A DNA stretch of 64,000 nt from assembly GCF_900095885.1 (NCBI RefSeq), contig NZ_LT615367.1, positions 3,534,001-3,598,000 on the forward strand. Reading direction: 5' to 3'. The notes under the pieces were generated by a model that ran no database searches, was not told where the DNA came from, and was given only the letters and a program-made list of their open reading frames with translations. The DNA comes from Dickeya aquatica. GTDB taxonomy: Bacteria; Pseudomonadota; Gammaproteobacteria; Enterobacterales; Enterobacteriaceae. Shown here piece by piece: positions 56,383 to 64,000 of the stretch. The number at the start of each line of letters is the position of its first letter. The first letter of the stretch is position 1. The position numbers and the translations under genes were made by a program.

Positions 56383-57714
56383 TTACTGGCCACTGTGTAA
56401 CCAGAATGGCGAGAGCGCCACCGCGTGTTTTCGGCATAGCTCCAGTTGCTGTGGCACCGACTGCCCGGCCGACAGCGACGCTATCTGTTGCATTAAATTG
56501 CGCCAGGGTTGCAGATAATTACAGGACTCCTGGCTGGGGGTAAGCGCCCCCAGCAGCAAGAAGGCATAAATACCGCGCTGCAAACGCGGCTGCTGTTGCA
56601 GATAGTGCAACGCATCGAGCGAATGGCTAAATACCGCCCGCAACTCTGCCTGACAGCGGCTCATCATGATATCGGCAAAGCGTTTCCAGCCACTTTGCAG
56701 GCGCATCAGTTCGCGGTTATCCAGATAACTGCGCCAGCCATGCCCGACCAGCCAGGAGGTCAGCGTCAACTTTCCTTTCAGGAATTCCGCTTCGTAGCAC
56801 AATGCATCAGCCTGTTGTGTTCGCTCAATGCGCGCTTCAAGATGCGTCAAGGCTGCGCGGAACTCAGCGGTCACTTTTCGTGGCACGATGCCGCCCACCA
56901 ATAACAGCAGTTCACGCATCATGGTACTGGCCTCAAGCAATTGGGTGCGCGCAGCCAGCTCGCCGCGGGCCCACAACTCTTCATGGTATTGCCAATGCCC
57001 CAGCGCATACTCAAGTGCCGTCGCAATACCTTGATCCAGCGTTATTTTCGGCTCGATCCGCAGAAAGCCAAGTTCACGGCACTGGCGTGGCGGATTCCCT
57101 TTTGCCAAATGGTAACCGCGGGCCGCTTTGCTCAGGTTCCCCTGGCGCAACCCACCGATATCGGCCAGCTCACGGGCAAATGCCAGCAGGTCTTCAGTAC
57201 GGCCATTCTTCAGCTCCAGCTCCAGCTCGCACAGCGGTTCAGCGCATTCACCGGCACGAATCTCTCCGTTGTCAAAGGCAATTTCAATCAGGCTCTGGTG
57301 CCAGGAAATCACCCAGGCTTCACGCTGAAAATCGGTGCTGAACAACGGCTGTAATGCCCCGGCCAGTGCATCCAAATCACAGCCCTCCGGCCAGATTTCA
57401 GCAGGCAGTTGCCGAATGTCTAGCTGGGGTGAGGCAAGCGCTACGTTATATTCCGGGTGCTGATGCAACCCCCCGACCACTTTACCGGCGGTTTTTACCG
57501 TCATTTCGTACTGGCCGTTTTCCCCACGAATACGCAACCCAATCTCATGCTGGCGCAAATAACCGTCAGGCGTTTCATAGTAGATGTTGGCAAGTTGCCG
57601 GTTATGCAACGCATTGCTATGCCCGGCATCGTTTTTCCAGGCTTTCAGGCTTTGCATGACATCGTCCACTGCATTGGGGTGGACAATAAATTTCAGTTCA
57701 ATCTCTTCACTCAT
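56383..57714 (-). CDS. ygiF: Inorganic triphosphatase YgiF (CYTH-CHAD)
   Basis: YgiF hydrolyses inorganic triphosphate. The N-terminal CYTH domain begins with the ExExK signature in MSEEIELKFIVHP and has RIRGENGQYEMTVK, the beta-barrel tunnel residues. The C-terminal CHAD domain (about 220-443) is helical and rich in His and Arg, such as ARTQLLEASTMMRELLLL. Length is 443 residues. It is divergent from ygiM and upstream of glnE. Confidence 0.93.
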   Translation of the reverse strand: MSEEIELKFIVHPNAVDDVMQSLKAWKNDAGHSNALHNRQLANIYYETPDGYLRQHEIGLRIRGENGQYEMTVKTAGKVVGGLHQHPEYNVALASPQLDIRQLPAEIWPEGCDLDALAGALQPLFSTDFQREAWVISWHQSLIEIAFDNGEIRAGECAEPLCELELELKNGRTEDLLAFARELADIGGLRQGNLSKAARGYHLAKGNPPRQCRELGFLRIEPKITLDQGIATALEYALGHWQYHEELWARGELAARTQLLEASTMMRELLLLVGGIVPRKVTAEFRAALTHLEARIERTQQADALCYEAEFLKGKLTLTSWLVGHGWRSYLDNRELMRLQSGWKRFADIMMSRCQAELRAVFSHSLDALHYLQQQPRLQRGIYAFLLLGALTPSQESCNYLQPWRNLMQQIASLSAGQSVPQQLELCRKHAVALSPFWLHSGQ

Positions 57715-57941
57715 GTTCTTGCATTACCGACTACGACAGAAATGCCGCCAGTAAATAACATTTTTTCGTTGCTTGCCACTTTTCCAGTACCACCACTCAC
57801 GGCGTTGCGAGCGCTCTCACAACGCCGGGTTGCCATGCCAGGCATTAGCCAGAGTAGGAGTGTTCCCATTCAGGTTTCCAGGCCACCTCGTCAGACTGAA
57901 CGCGCTGACACCCGAATAGTGATGAATGTAATTAATTGAAT

Positions 57942-58565
57942 ATGATGAATAAAATATCGATTTTCCTGAGCGTTCTGCTGGGGCTGACTTCAGCGTTTAG
58001 CCTGCATGCGCAAGAGACACGTTATATCTCCGATGACCTGCTCACTTACACCCGCAGCGGCCCGGGGGAGCAATACCGTATTGTCGGCACCCTGAACGCC
58101 GGGGAAGCCGTCACGGTACTGAGCGTGAACAAGGAAGCCGGGTACGCACAAATTCGTGATGAAAAAGGGCGCACCAGTTGGCTGGCACAACAGCAGTTAA
58201 GCCAGACACCCAGCCTGAAAACCTGCGTACCGGAACTGGAACATCAGGTCAGTACGTTAACGGAGAAGCTGAATAATCTCGATCGGCAGTGGAACCAGCG
58301 CACGGCAAGCCTGCAAGAAAAAGTCGCCAGCAACGATGCCACGCTGGCGGCTTTGCAACATGAAAACCAGGCGCTAAAAACCCAGCTTGAGGTCGCACAG
58401 AAGAAACTGGATATTGCGAACGTGCAACTGGATGAGAAGCAACGCACGCTTATCATCCAATGGTTTATGTATGGTGGCGGTGTCGCGGGTGGCGGCCTGC
58501 TATTGGGTCTGTTGTTACCGTATTGGCTGCCGCGACGCAAAAAAAGTGACCGCTGGATGGGCTAG
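57942..58565 (+). CDS. ygiM: SH3-domain membrane protein YgiM
   Basis: A 207-residue inner-membrane protein with an N-terminal signal or anchor (ISIFLSVLLGLTSAFSLHA), a bacterial SH3 domain (ETRYISDDLLTYTRSGPGEQ to about residue 85), a coiled coil (about 100-165) and a C-terminal transmembrane helix (FMYGGGVAGGGLLLGLLLPYWL) followed by basic residues. It matches E. coli YgiM in plan and position. Either ATG 57942 or 57945 may be the start; an in-frame TTG lies at 57936. Function is unknown. Confidence 0.88.
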   Translation: MMNKISIFLSVLLGLTSAFSLHAQETRYISDDLLTYTRSGPGEQYRIVGTLNAGEAVTVLSVNKEAGYAQIRDEKGRTSWLAQQQLSQTPSLKTCVPELEHQVSTLTEKLNNLDRQWNQRTASLQEKVASNDATLAALQHENQALKTQLEVAQKKLDIANVQLDEKQRTLIIQWFMYGGGVAGGGLLLGLLLPYWLPRRKKSDRWMG

Positions 58566-58708
58566 AACGCCCGGCTCGCGCGCGCTCGCATACCGGTTAT
58601 GCAACAGTTCCCTACTGATAAGTAACCATTTTTATCGGCAACTGATGGTGATAACAGGTATCCTCATCAACAACAGCAACCTATTTGTTAGCGAGACAGG
58701 AGCCGGGT

Positions 58709-59947
58709 TTGAAGATTTACCTTGTGGGAGGAGCTGTACGTGACAACCTGCTTGGCAGGGCAGTCACAGAGCGCGACTGGGTGGTCGTAGGTGCAACCCC
58801 GGAGCTACTGCTGCAACAAGGTTTTCAGCAGGTAGGTCGGGATTTCCCGGTGTTCTTACACCCTGAAACCAAAGAAGAGTATGCGCTGGCACGTACTGAA
58901 CGCAAATCTGGCAACGGTTATACCGGCTTTCATTGTCAGGCTACCCCGGACATCACGCTGGAAGAAGACCTGCTGCGGCGTGATTTGACAATTAACGCTA
59001 TCGCACAAGATGAGCACGGCCAGTTATTTGACCCGTATAACGGCCAGCGGGATTTACAAAACCGCCTGTTGCGCCACGTCAGTGAGGCATTTAGTGAAGA
59101 CCCGCTGCGGGTGCTGCGGGTGGCGCGCTTTGCCGCCCGTTACGCCCACCTCGGCTTTCAGATTGCCGAAGAGACGCTGCAACTGATGCAGGCCATGACG
59201 CAGGCCGGTGAGCTGGATTTTCTGACACCTGAACGGGTCTGGAAAGAGACGGAAAAAACACTCGGCAGTGAGAACCCTCAGGTCTATTTTCAGGTACTGC
59301 GCGACTGCGGTGCGCTGGCCGTGTTGTTTCCCGAAATTGACAGGCTATATGGCGTGCCGGCTCCGGCCCAATGGCACCCGGAAATTGACACCGGCATCCA
59401 TGCGATGATGAGCCTGGCGATGGCTGCCAGACTGACCGATGCTATCGACGTGCGTTTCGCCACCCTGTGTCATGATCTCGGCAAAGGCCTGACACCAGCA
59501 GAACTCTGGCCCCGCCACCACGGTCACGGCGCGGCGGGTGTACCGCTGGTGCAGGCATTGTGCCAGCGATTACGCGTACCGAACGGCCTGCGCGATCTGG
59601 CTTGTCTGGTGGCCGAATACCATGACCTTATCCATACGGTACAGATAATTCGCCCGCACACGTTACTCAAATTATTCGATGCTCTTGATGTCTGGCGCAA
59701 GCCTCAGCGCCTTGAGCAGTTGATTACCGCAAGCGAGGCGGACGCGCGCGGGCGAGCCGGGCTTGAACATCAGCCCTATCCGCAAGGCGACTACCTGCGC
59801 GATGCCTTCGCGGCCGTCAGCGAGGTCAGCAGTGCCGAGGTGGTGGCCGCGGGCTTTCAGCATGGCGCGATTAAAGACGAGCTGCAACGCCGTCGGCTTC
59901 AGAGACTGGAAGAGTGGAAAGCCCGTCAGCCGCATGACGGTAAATAA
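58709..59947 (+). CDS. cca: Multifunctional CCA tRNA nucleotidyltransferase
   Basis: Cca builds and repairs the CCA end of tRNA. The N-terminus [15 protein letters not shown] with RDWVVVG and [11 protein letters not shown] forms the class II nucleotidyltransferase domain, and an HD phosphohydrolase domain follows ([25 protein letters not shown]). By comparison with E. coli Cca the start must be the TTG at 58709, which has AGGAG six bases upstream; no ATG is available there. This gives 412 residues. The use of TTG may limit expression. Confidence 0.95.
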   Translation: MKIYLVGGAVRDNLLGRAVTERDWVVVGATPELLLQQGFQQVGRDFPVFLHPETKEEYALARTERKSGNGYTGFHCQATPDITLEEDLLRRDLTINAIAQDEHGQLFDPYNGQRDLQNRLLRHVSEAFSEDPLRVLRVARFAARYAHLGFQIAEETLQLMQAMTQAGELDFLTPERVWKETEKTLGSENPQVYFQVLRDCGALAVLFPEIDRLYGVPAPAQWHPEIDTGIHAMMSLAMAARLTDAIDVRFATLCHDLGKGLTPAELWPRHHGHGAAGVPLVQALCQRLRVPNGLRDLACLVAEYHDLIHTVQIIRPHTLLKLFDALDVWRKPQRLEQLITASEADARGRAGLEHQPYPQGDYLRDAFAAVSEVSSAEVVAAGFQHGAIKDELQRRRLQRLEEWKARQPHDGK

Positions 59948-59962
59948 CGCATATCAAAACGG

Positions 59963-59999
59963 GCAGGCCGCCATAGTCGCCCATCATGCGGCGGCCTGC
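59963..59999. terminator. Hairpin between convergent cca and uppP
   Basis: GCAGGCCGCC (59963-59972) pairs perfectly with GGCGGCCTGC (59990-59999) around a 17-nt loop. No T-run follows on either strand; it probably serves both genes or is a rho-assisted end. Confidence 0.55.
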
Positions 60000-60005
60000 A
60001 TCCGA

Positions 60006-60827
60006 TTACGCCAGCACGCTCCAGACGATGGCGGCGACAACAAAGCGGTAAAGCGCAAACGGTATGAACGAGACGCGCTTGATAACCTGAAGAAAGGTTT
60101 GAATCGCTATCATCGCGACAACAAACGCGGTAACAAACCCGGTGGCGAACATGGGTAAATCCGCCAGCGACAGGAAATGCCAGCTTTTGTAGAGATCCAG
60201 CACGCTGGCCCCAAGCATGATGGGCACTGCCAGAATGAACGAAAACTCCGACGCGGCATAACGATCAACCCCTAGCAGCATCCCCCCCGAAATCGTCGCC
60301 CCGGCGCGGGAAAAACCCGGCCACAGCGCCAGACACTGGAAGCAGCCGATAAGAAACGCCTGTGTGTAGCTGATATCATCAAGCTCGCGCGCTTTTGGCC
60401 TTTTGGGTTTCAGCCACTCTGCCAGCAGCAGTAACACCCCGCCGGCTACCAGCGCGTAGCTTACCGTCACCGGGTTAAACAGCGCTTTGATGGCATCATG
60501 CAGCACCAGCCCCAGCACCACCGCAGGCAGCATCGCCAGCACAATGTGCAGCAGCGTCAATCGGCCACGACTGAACAGATTACGCTGCGGCGGCCGACCA
60601 AAATGCAGGCCGACAAGGCCGAACATCCGCCGCCAGAACACCACCACGACCGCCAAAATCGACCCTAACTGAATAATCACCTCAAAGGTTTTTGCGGTTA
60701 TCCCCTCAAACCCCAGCCAGTGCGCCACAATAATCATGTGCCCGGTGGAAGAAACCGGCAGAAACTCCGTCAGCCCTTCCACCACACCCAATATCAACGC
60801 TACCCACAACGAATGCAGATCCGCCAT
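60006..60827 (-). CDS. uppP: Undecaprenyl-diphosphatase UppP (BacA)
   Basis: UppP dephosphorylates undecaprenyl diphosphate, recycling the lipid carrier of cell-wall synthesis; extra copies give bacitracin resistance. It has the signature [19 protein letters not shown] and the second catalytic motif [18 protein letters not shown] in a protein with 7-8 membrane helices. I start at ATG 60827 ([14 protein letters not shown]), giving 273 residues; the open frame extends to 60923 across a terminator and is not real. A structured leader precedes the start. Confidence 0.97.
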   Translation of the reverse strand: MADLHSLWVALILGVVEGLTEFLPVSSTGHMIIVAHWLGFEGITAKTFEVIIQLGSILAVVVVFWRRMFGLVGLHFGRPPQRNLFSRGRLTLLHIVLAMLPAVVLGLVLHDAIKALFNPVTVSYALVAGGVLLLLAEWLKPKRPKARELDDISYTQAFLIGCFQCLALWPGFSRAGATISGGMLLGVDRYAASEFSFILAVPIMLGASVLDLYKSWHFLSLADLPMFATGFVTAFVVAMIAIQTFLQVIKRVSFIPFALYRFVVAAIVWSVLA

Positions 60828-60854
60828 CACCCGTACACTCCCTTCCTGCCACAT

Positions 60855-60884
60855 AAAAAAGCGGCCTTGCCAATGGCAAGCCGC
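60855..60884 (-). terminator. Intrinsic terminator 28 bp before the uppP start codon
   Basis: In the minus-strand RNA GCGGCTTGCC (60884-60875) and GGCAAG-G-CCGC (60871-60861, one bulged G) form a 10-bp stem with an ATT loop, followed by six T residues (60860-60855). It may end folB transcription or a small RNA, or act as a conditional attenuator for uppP, since it lies inside the likely uppP leader. Confidence 0.85.
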
Positions 60885-61020
60885 AACATATTCGCCCTTC
60901 GATGCCGGTTTCCCGGCTATCACCGGTTATTTCACCGGCGTTCACTGGCGCTACGCCTGCGTTCTACACGCAAGCAGGCTTTCCTGACGTTAAAATAAAC
61001 CGGTTATCTTTTGATGACCT
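60885..61020 (-). ncRNA. Candidate structured leader or small RNA upstream of uppP
   Basis: On the minus strand three hairpins precede the terminator: GCCTGC/GCAGGC (60979-60974 with 60960-60955), CCGGT/ACCGG (60938-60934 with 60927-60923), and GCCGG-GAAA-CCGGC (60917-60904), the last with a GNRA tetraloop. The series ends at the terminator at 60855-60884. This resembles a riboswitch or attenuator leader, or a small RNA. I found no match to a known class and cannot place the promoter. Confidence 0.45.
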
Positions 61021-61072
61021 GACGTTTTCCCTACCTAAATAAACGCTGAGTTAGCGTCATACGACTACCGAC

Positions 61073-61435
61073 TCAGGCCGGTTTGCGCACGCCACGCTCA
61101 ATAATCACCCCAACGCTACGTGCCTGCGCCACCGCACCGGGTTTACTGACTTTTATCCGCAGCCACGCTATCGCAAAGCGCTGCATCAGCATCGAGGCAA
61201 CCTCGTGCGCTACTCGCTCTACCAGTGCAAAACGCCCGCCCTCGACCAGCGCGATAACCGCGTCACTGACATCGGCATAGCTCAGGCAGTGGGCAACATC
61301 ATCGCTGGCTGCGGCGGCCTGATTATCCCAGGCCATTTCGATATCGAACACCAGCTTTTGCCTGATGCTCTGTTCCCAGTCATAAACACCGATAGTGGTA
61401 ATGACACTCAGCTCTTCAATAAACACGATATCCAT
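61073..61435 (-). CDS. folB: Dihydroneopterin aldolase FolB
   Basis: FolB makes 6-hydroxymethyl-dihydropterin in folate synthesis. The N-terminus [20 protein letters not shown] with the catalytic-site segment [12 protein letters not shown], and the C-terminal [19 protein letters not shown], are typical. I start at ATG 61435, giving 120 residues; an in-frame GTG precedes it. It is divergent from plsY and upstream of uppP. Confidence 0.97.
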   Translation of the reverse strand: MDIVFIEELSVITTIGVYDWEQSIRQKLVFDIEMAWDNQAAAASDDVAHCLSYADVSDAVIALVEGGRFALVERVAHEVASMLMQRFAIAWLRIKVSKPGAVAQARSVGVIIERGVRKPA

Positions 61436-61542
61436 CACGTCATCCCCTGTTTTTACCGCCGCCGGATACCACTTCCGGCAGAAAGTGCGTATTATCCACA
61501 GATGCTGAACCTAAAACGACCCTTATTGGACGGAAGCCGTTT

Positions 61543-62181
61543 ATGAGTGTTATCGCGCCCGGAATGATTATCGTCGCGTATCTGTGTGGCTCCATCTCCA
61601 GTGCGATTCTGATCTGCCGTATTGCCGGCCTGCCCGATCCTCGTACTCAAGGCTCGGGAAATCCGGGGGCCACGAATGTCTTACGCGTTGGTGGTAAAAT
61701 CGCGGCAGCGGCGGTGCTTGTTTTTGATGTCCTCAAAGGCATGTTGCCGGTCTGGGGGGCATACGCACTGGGCAGTTCACCGCTCTATTTGGGGCTGACG
61801 GCGATTGCCGCCTGTCTTGGGCACATTTATCCGGTATTTTTCCAGTTCCGCGGTGGTAAAGGGGTGGCAACAGCATTTGGAGCCATCGCACCTATCGGCT
61901 GGGACTTGACCGGGCTGATGACCGGCACCTGGTTGTTAACCGTGCTGCTTAGCGGTTATTCGTCGCTCGGGGCCATTATCAGCGCACTGATTGCGCCATT
62001 TTATGTCTGGTGGTTCAAACCCCAGTTCACCTTTCCCGTCGCCATGCTCTCGTGCCTGATTCTGATGCGCCACCACGATAATATCCAGCGCCTCTGGCGC
62101 GGTCAGGAAAGCAAGGTGTGGAAGAAATTACGCCGCTCATCCTCCTCACCGGATGACGCGCCCCATCAGGACAATCACTGA
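61543..62181 (+). CDS. plsY: Acyl-phosphate glycerol-3-phosphate acyltransferase PlsY
   Basis: PlsY transfers an acyl group from acyl-phosphate to glycerol 3-phosphate, the first step of phospholipid synthesis. It has about five membrane helices and the three family motifs: [27 protein letters not shown] and [15 protein letters not shown]. Length is 212 residues with a basic, hydrophilic C-terminus. It is divergent from folB. Confidence 0.97.
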   Translation: MSVIAPGMIIVAYLCGSISSAILICRIAGLPDPRTQGSGNPGATNVLRVGGKIAAAAVLVFDVLKGMLPVWGAYALGSSPLYLGLTAIAACLGHIYPVFFQFRGGKGVATAFGAIAPIGWDLTGLMTGTWLLTVLLSGYSSLGAIISALIAPFYVWWFKPQFTFPVAMLSCLILMRHHDNIQRLWRGQESKVWKKLRRSSSSPDDAPHQDNH

Positions 62182-62211
62182 ATCCTGAGCCCAGCACTGC
62201 GATGTTGCGTC

Positions 62212-62242
62212 GCTTTAGCGCCGCGTCATCGGGCGCTAAAGC
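62212..62242. terminator. Bidirectional hairpin after plsY
   Basis: GCTTTAGCGCC (62212-62222) pairs perfectly with GGCGCTAAAGC (62232-62242), an 11-bp stem with a 9-nt loop, between convergent plsY and the chemoreceptor gene. No clear T-run follows. The 15-mer GCCGGGTGACGTTCA begins at its 3' edge. Confidence 0.6.
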
Positions 62243-62277
62243 CGGGTGACGTTCAGACCACCGCCATCACCCTTGTA

Positions 62278-62309
62278 TTAATACCACTGCATTTTAATAC
62301 CAGTGCATT
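62278..62309. repeat. Tandem 16-bp repeat
   Basis: TTAATACCACTGCATT (62278-62293) and TTAATACCAGTGCATT (62294-62309) stand head to tail and differ by one base. They lie just after the chemoreceptor stop codon (minus strand). Confidence 0.85.
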
Positions 62310-62313
62310 ATCA

Positions 62314-63906
62314 TCACTTTAATAGCGCCTGAGCGAAGTTTGCCGTCTGCGGGGACAGTCGGAATTGCGCCATGCTGGCCGCCAGTTCATGAGCCTGTTC
62401 CTCCAGTGAGCGGGTGGCAGCGGCGGATTGTTCCACCAGTGAGGCATTTTGCTGAGCAACGGCGTCCATTTGCGAAACCGCCTGATTCACCTGCTCAATC
62501 CCGTTACTCTGTTCACGGGTCGCCCCTGAGATTTCGCGCATCAGCGTCGTCACCCGCGCCACGGCCGAGGAGACATCGTTCATGGTTTCTCCCGCCACAC
62601 GGGCAATTTCCGCCCCTTCATTCACCTGTGTTTGCGAGTCTTGCATCAACGCTTTGATCTCTTTAGCCGACTCGGCGCTACGCTGCGCCAGATTACGCAC
62701 CTCTCCGGCGACAACGGCAAAACCACGCCCTTGCTCCCCGGCGCGAGCCGCTTCCACTGCCGCATTGAGTGCCAGAATATTGGTCTGAAAAGCAATCCCG
62801 TCAATCATGGTCAGAATGTCAGCGACCCGCGCGGCCGTAGCCGAGATCATCTGCATTTTTTCCAGCATCTGATTTGATGCCTCGCTGCCTTTATCGGCAA
62901 TGTCCGATACCTGTTTGGCCAGCAGATAAGCCTGATCGGCATTATCCGCATTTAATTTTACCGTCGAAGCCAGTTGCTCCATGCTGGACGCCGTTTGCTC
63001 CAGCGAGGCTGCCGACTCCTCAGTACGCTCGGCCAAATGGCTGTTGCCAGACGCCAGCTCACGAGTACCCACATCAATCTGCCCGCCGGCATCCCGCACT
63101 CGCCCGACCGCAACCGATAATGATGCTTGCATCAGCCTCATGGCCTGAATCAGACGACCAATTTCATTGTGACGTCCCTCCTCGATTTGGCCGGACAAGT
63201 CACCCTGAGCAATGATTTCAAGATGCTGCACTGCACCATCCAGCGGCCGTAATACCCACTGGCGAATCGCCCACCAGGCTAATACCGCCAGCAATATCGA
63301 GATACACAACGCACTTCCGATGCCCAATAACCGGCTGGATGCCAGCGTATCAGCCTGTTGCAACAGGTTTTCCCCGACTTGCAGCGCATAGTCACGAAAA
63401 TCGTTAATGGCGGTATCCATCGCCAGTGTCAACGCCGGCAGGGTATCTTGCATTAACGTGTAGTAATCATCGAGATCATCATTGCGTAATGCCGTTAACA
63501 GAGGCTGTACCCCCTGGCGATCGTAAGCCTCGTAGGCAACCTTAATATGTTCAGCCAGCTCTGCTCCGCGTTGCGTTACCGTGCCATAGGCCAAAAACCG
63601 CGTCATCTCGCGGCGAGAAGCCTCGGTATATTGCGCGACCTGCCCGGTGCTCTCGCGTGCCTTGTCAATCAGGCCTACCTCATGCAAGCGAACCGCCTGT
63701 GCCGCCGCTATTCTGGCCCGCAGCGTGGCGGTATAGCTCGCCGACAGCGCACTAAGTTCCTTGCCCTGAATTTTGTCTACCGACTGTAATGAGCGATTTC
63801 CCTGACTAATCGCACTTGTCCCTATTCCAGCCACCACTGCCAACAACACCAGCATCATTGCAAGCAATGCCAACAACCCTTGCTTGACCGTAATACGCTT
63901 TAGCAT
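62314..63906 (-). CDS. Methyl-accepting chemotaxis protein
   Basis: A transmembrane chemoreceptor of 530 residues. TM1 is about residues 9-32 ([19 protein letters not shown]), a periplasmic four-helix Tar-type sensor domain follows to about 180, TM2 is [20 protein letters not shown], then HAMP and the signalling domain with [20 protein letters not shown] and methylation helices. The start ATG 63906 has GGGAGAG upstream; the frame extends to 63936. The C-terminus lacks the NWETF-type CheR-binding pentapeptide, so it is a low-abundance type receptor. The ligand is unknown. Confidence 0.93.
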   Translation of the reverse strand: MLKRITVKQGLLALLAMMLVLLAVVAGIGTSAISQGNRSLQSVDKIQGKELSALSASYTATLRARIAAAQAVRLHEVGLIDKARESTGQVAQYTEASRREMTRFLAYGTVTQRGAELAEHIKVAYEAYDRQGVQPLLTALRNDDLDDYYTLMQDTLPALTLAMDTAINDFRDYALQVGENLLQQADTLASSRLLGIGSALCISILLAVLAWWAIRQWVLRPLDGAVQHLEIIAQGDLSGQIEEGRHNEIGRLIQAMRLMQASLSVAVGRVRDAGGQIDVGTRELASGNSHLAERTEESAASLEQTASSMEQLASTVKLNADNADQAYLLAKQVSDIADKGSEASNQMLEKMQMISATAARVADILTMIDGIAFQTNILALNAAVEAARAGEQGRGFAVVAGEVRNLAQRSAESAKEIKALMQDSQTQVNEGAEIARVAGETMNDVSSAVARVTTLMREISGATREQSNGIEQVNQAVSQMDAVAQQNASLVEQSAAATRSLEEQAHELAASMAQFRLSPQTANFAQALLK

Positions 63907-64000
63907 CCGTACTCTCCCTTTGTGATACAAAATCATAAAAAATAAAAATAATTTCCTGTGCCACTCATCCGGCTAAAGCCATTCCCCCACAACCGGATTT

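Noticed and set aside
60828..60923. Upstream extension of the uppP frame to 60923
   Set aside because: It runs through the intrinsic terminator and hairpins, and the added residues do not match the conserved UppP N-terminus, which begins at 60827.

Overview
The window is an ordinary enterobacterial chromosome segment of about 64 kb. It most resembles a soft-rot plant pathogen of the Pectobacteriaceae, most likely Dickeya. The grounds are the rhiT-rhiN rhamnogalacturonide genes, a GH28 polygalacturonase-like gene, a complete gar/gud aldarate cluster, and backbone blocks in E. coli-like order (rpoS-nlpD-pcm-truD-ispF-ispD-ftsB-ygbE; cysDNC and cysHIJ; eno-pyrG-mazG-relA-rlmD-barA; hldE-glnE-ygiF-ygiM-cca-uppP-folB-plsY). 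No rRNA, tRNA, CRISPR array, insertion sequence or prophage was recognised. The genus call is an inference from content and synteny, not a search result.

Layout. 1-6.4 kb (minus): the 5' part of rpoS, then nlpD, pcm, truD, ispF, ispD, ftsB and ygbE. surE, expected between truD and pcm, is missing except for what looks like its last 15 codons. 6.4-15.5 kb (minus): the assimilatory sulfate pathway, with cysJIH in one block and cysG, cysD and a fused cysN-cysC frame in a second. The fusion depends on the length of one G6 run. 15.7-25 kb: a pectin and rhamnogalacturonan island around queD/queE. It holds an unrecognised glycosidase-like protein, an orphan sugar-binding protein, a GH28 protein without signal peptide, the hydrolase rhiN and the transporter rhiT. 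25-36 kb: eno, pyrG, mazG, relA, rlmD (minus) and the hybrid kinase gene barA (plus).

36-45.5 kb: a glucarate/galactarate regulon with garK, garR, garL, gudD, gudX and gudP on the minus strand and garD divergent. Together these encode uptake, dehydration, aldol cleavage, reduction and phosphorylation to glycerate phosphate. 46-49.4 kb: an Aer-like PAS chemoreceptor followed by three small coiled-coil FlxA-like genes. Each of the three has an exact GCCGATAA element of the flagellar sigma-28 class upstream. 49.5-62.2 kb: ypeB and ligA, then the hldE-to-plsY housekeeping block, in which uppP is preceded by a structured leader ending in an intrinsic terminator. 62.3-64 kb: a second methyl-accepting chemotaxis protein.

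The accessory content fits a plant-associated life: uptake and breakdown of cell-wall oligosaccharides, use of aldaric acids, chemotaxis and aerotaxis, and BarA global control. The observations most worth checking are the surE relic, the cysN-cysC homopolymer fusion, the sigma-28 FlxA-like array, the uppP leader RNA and the unidentified member of the pectin island.
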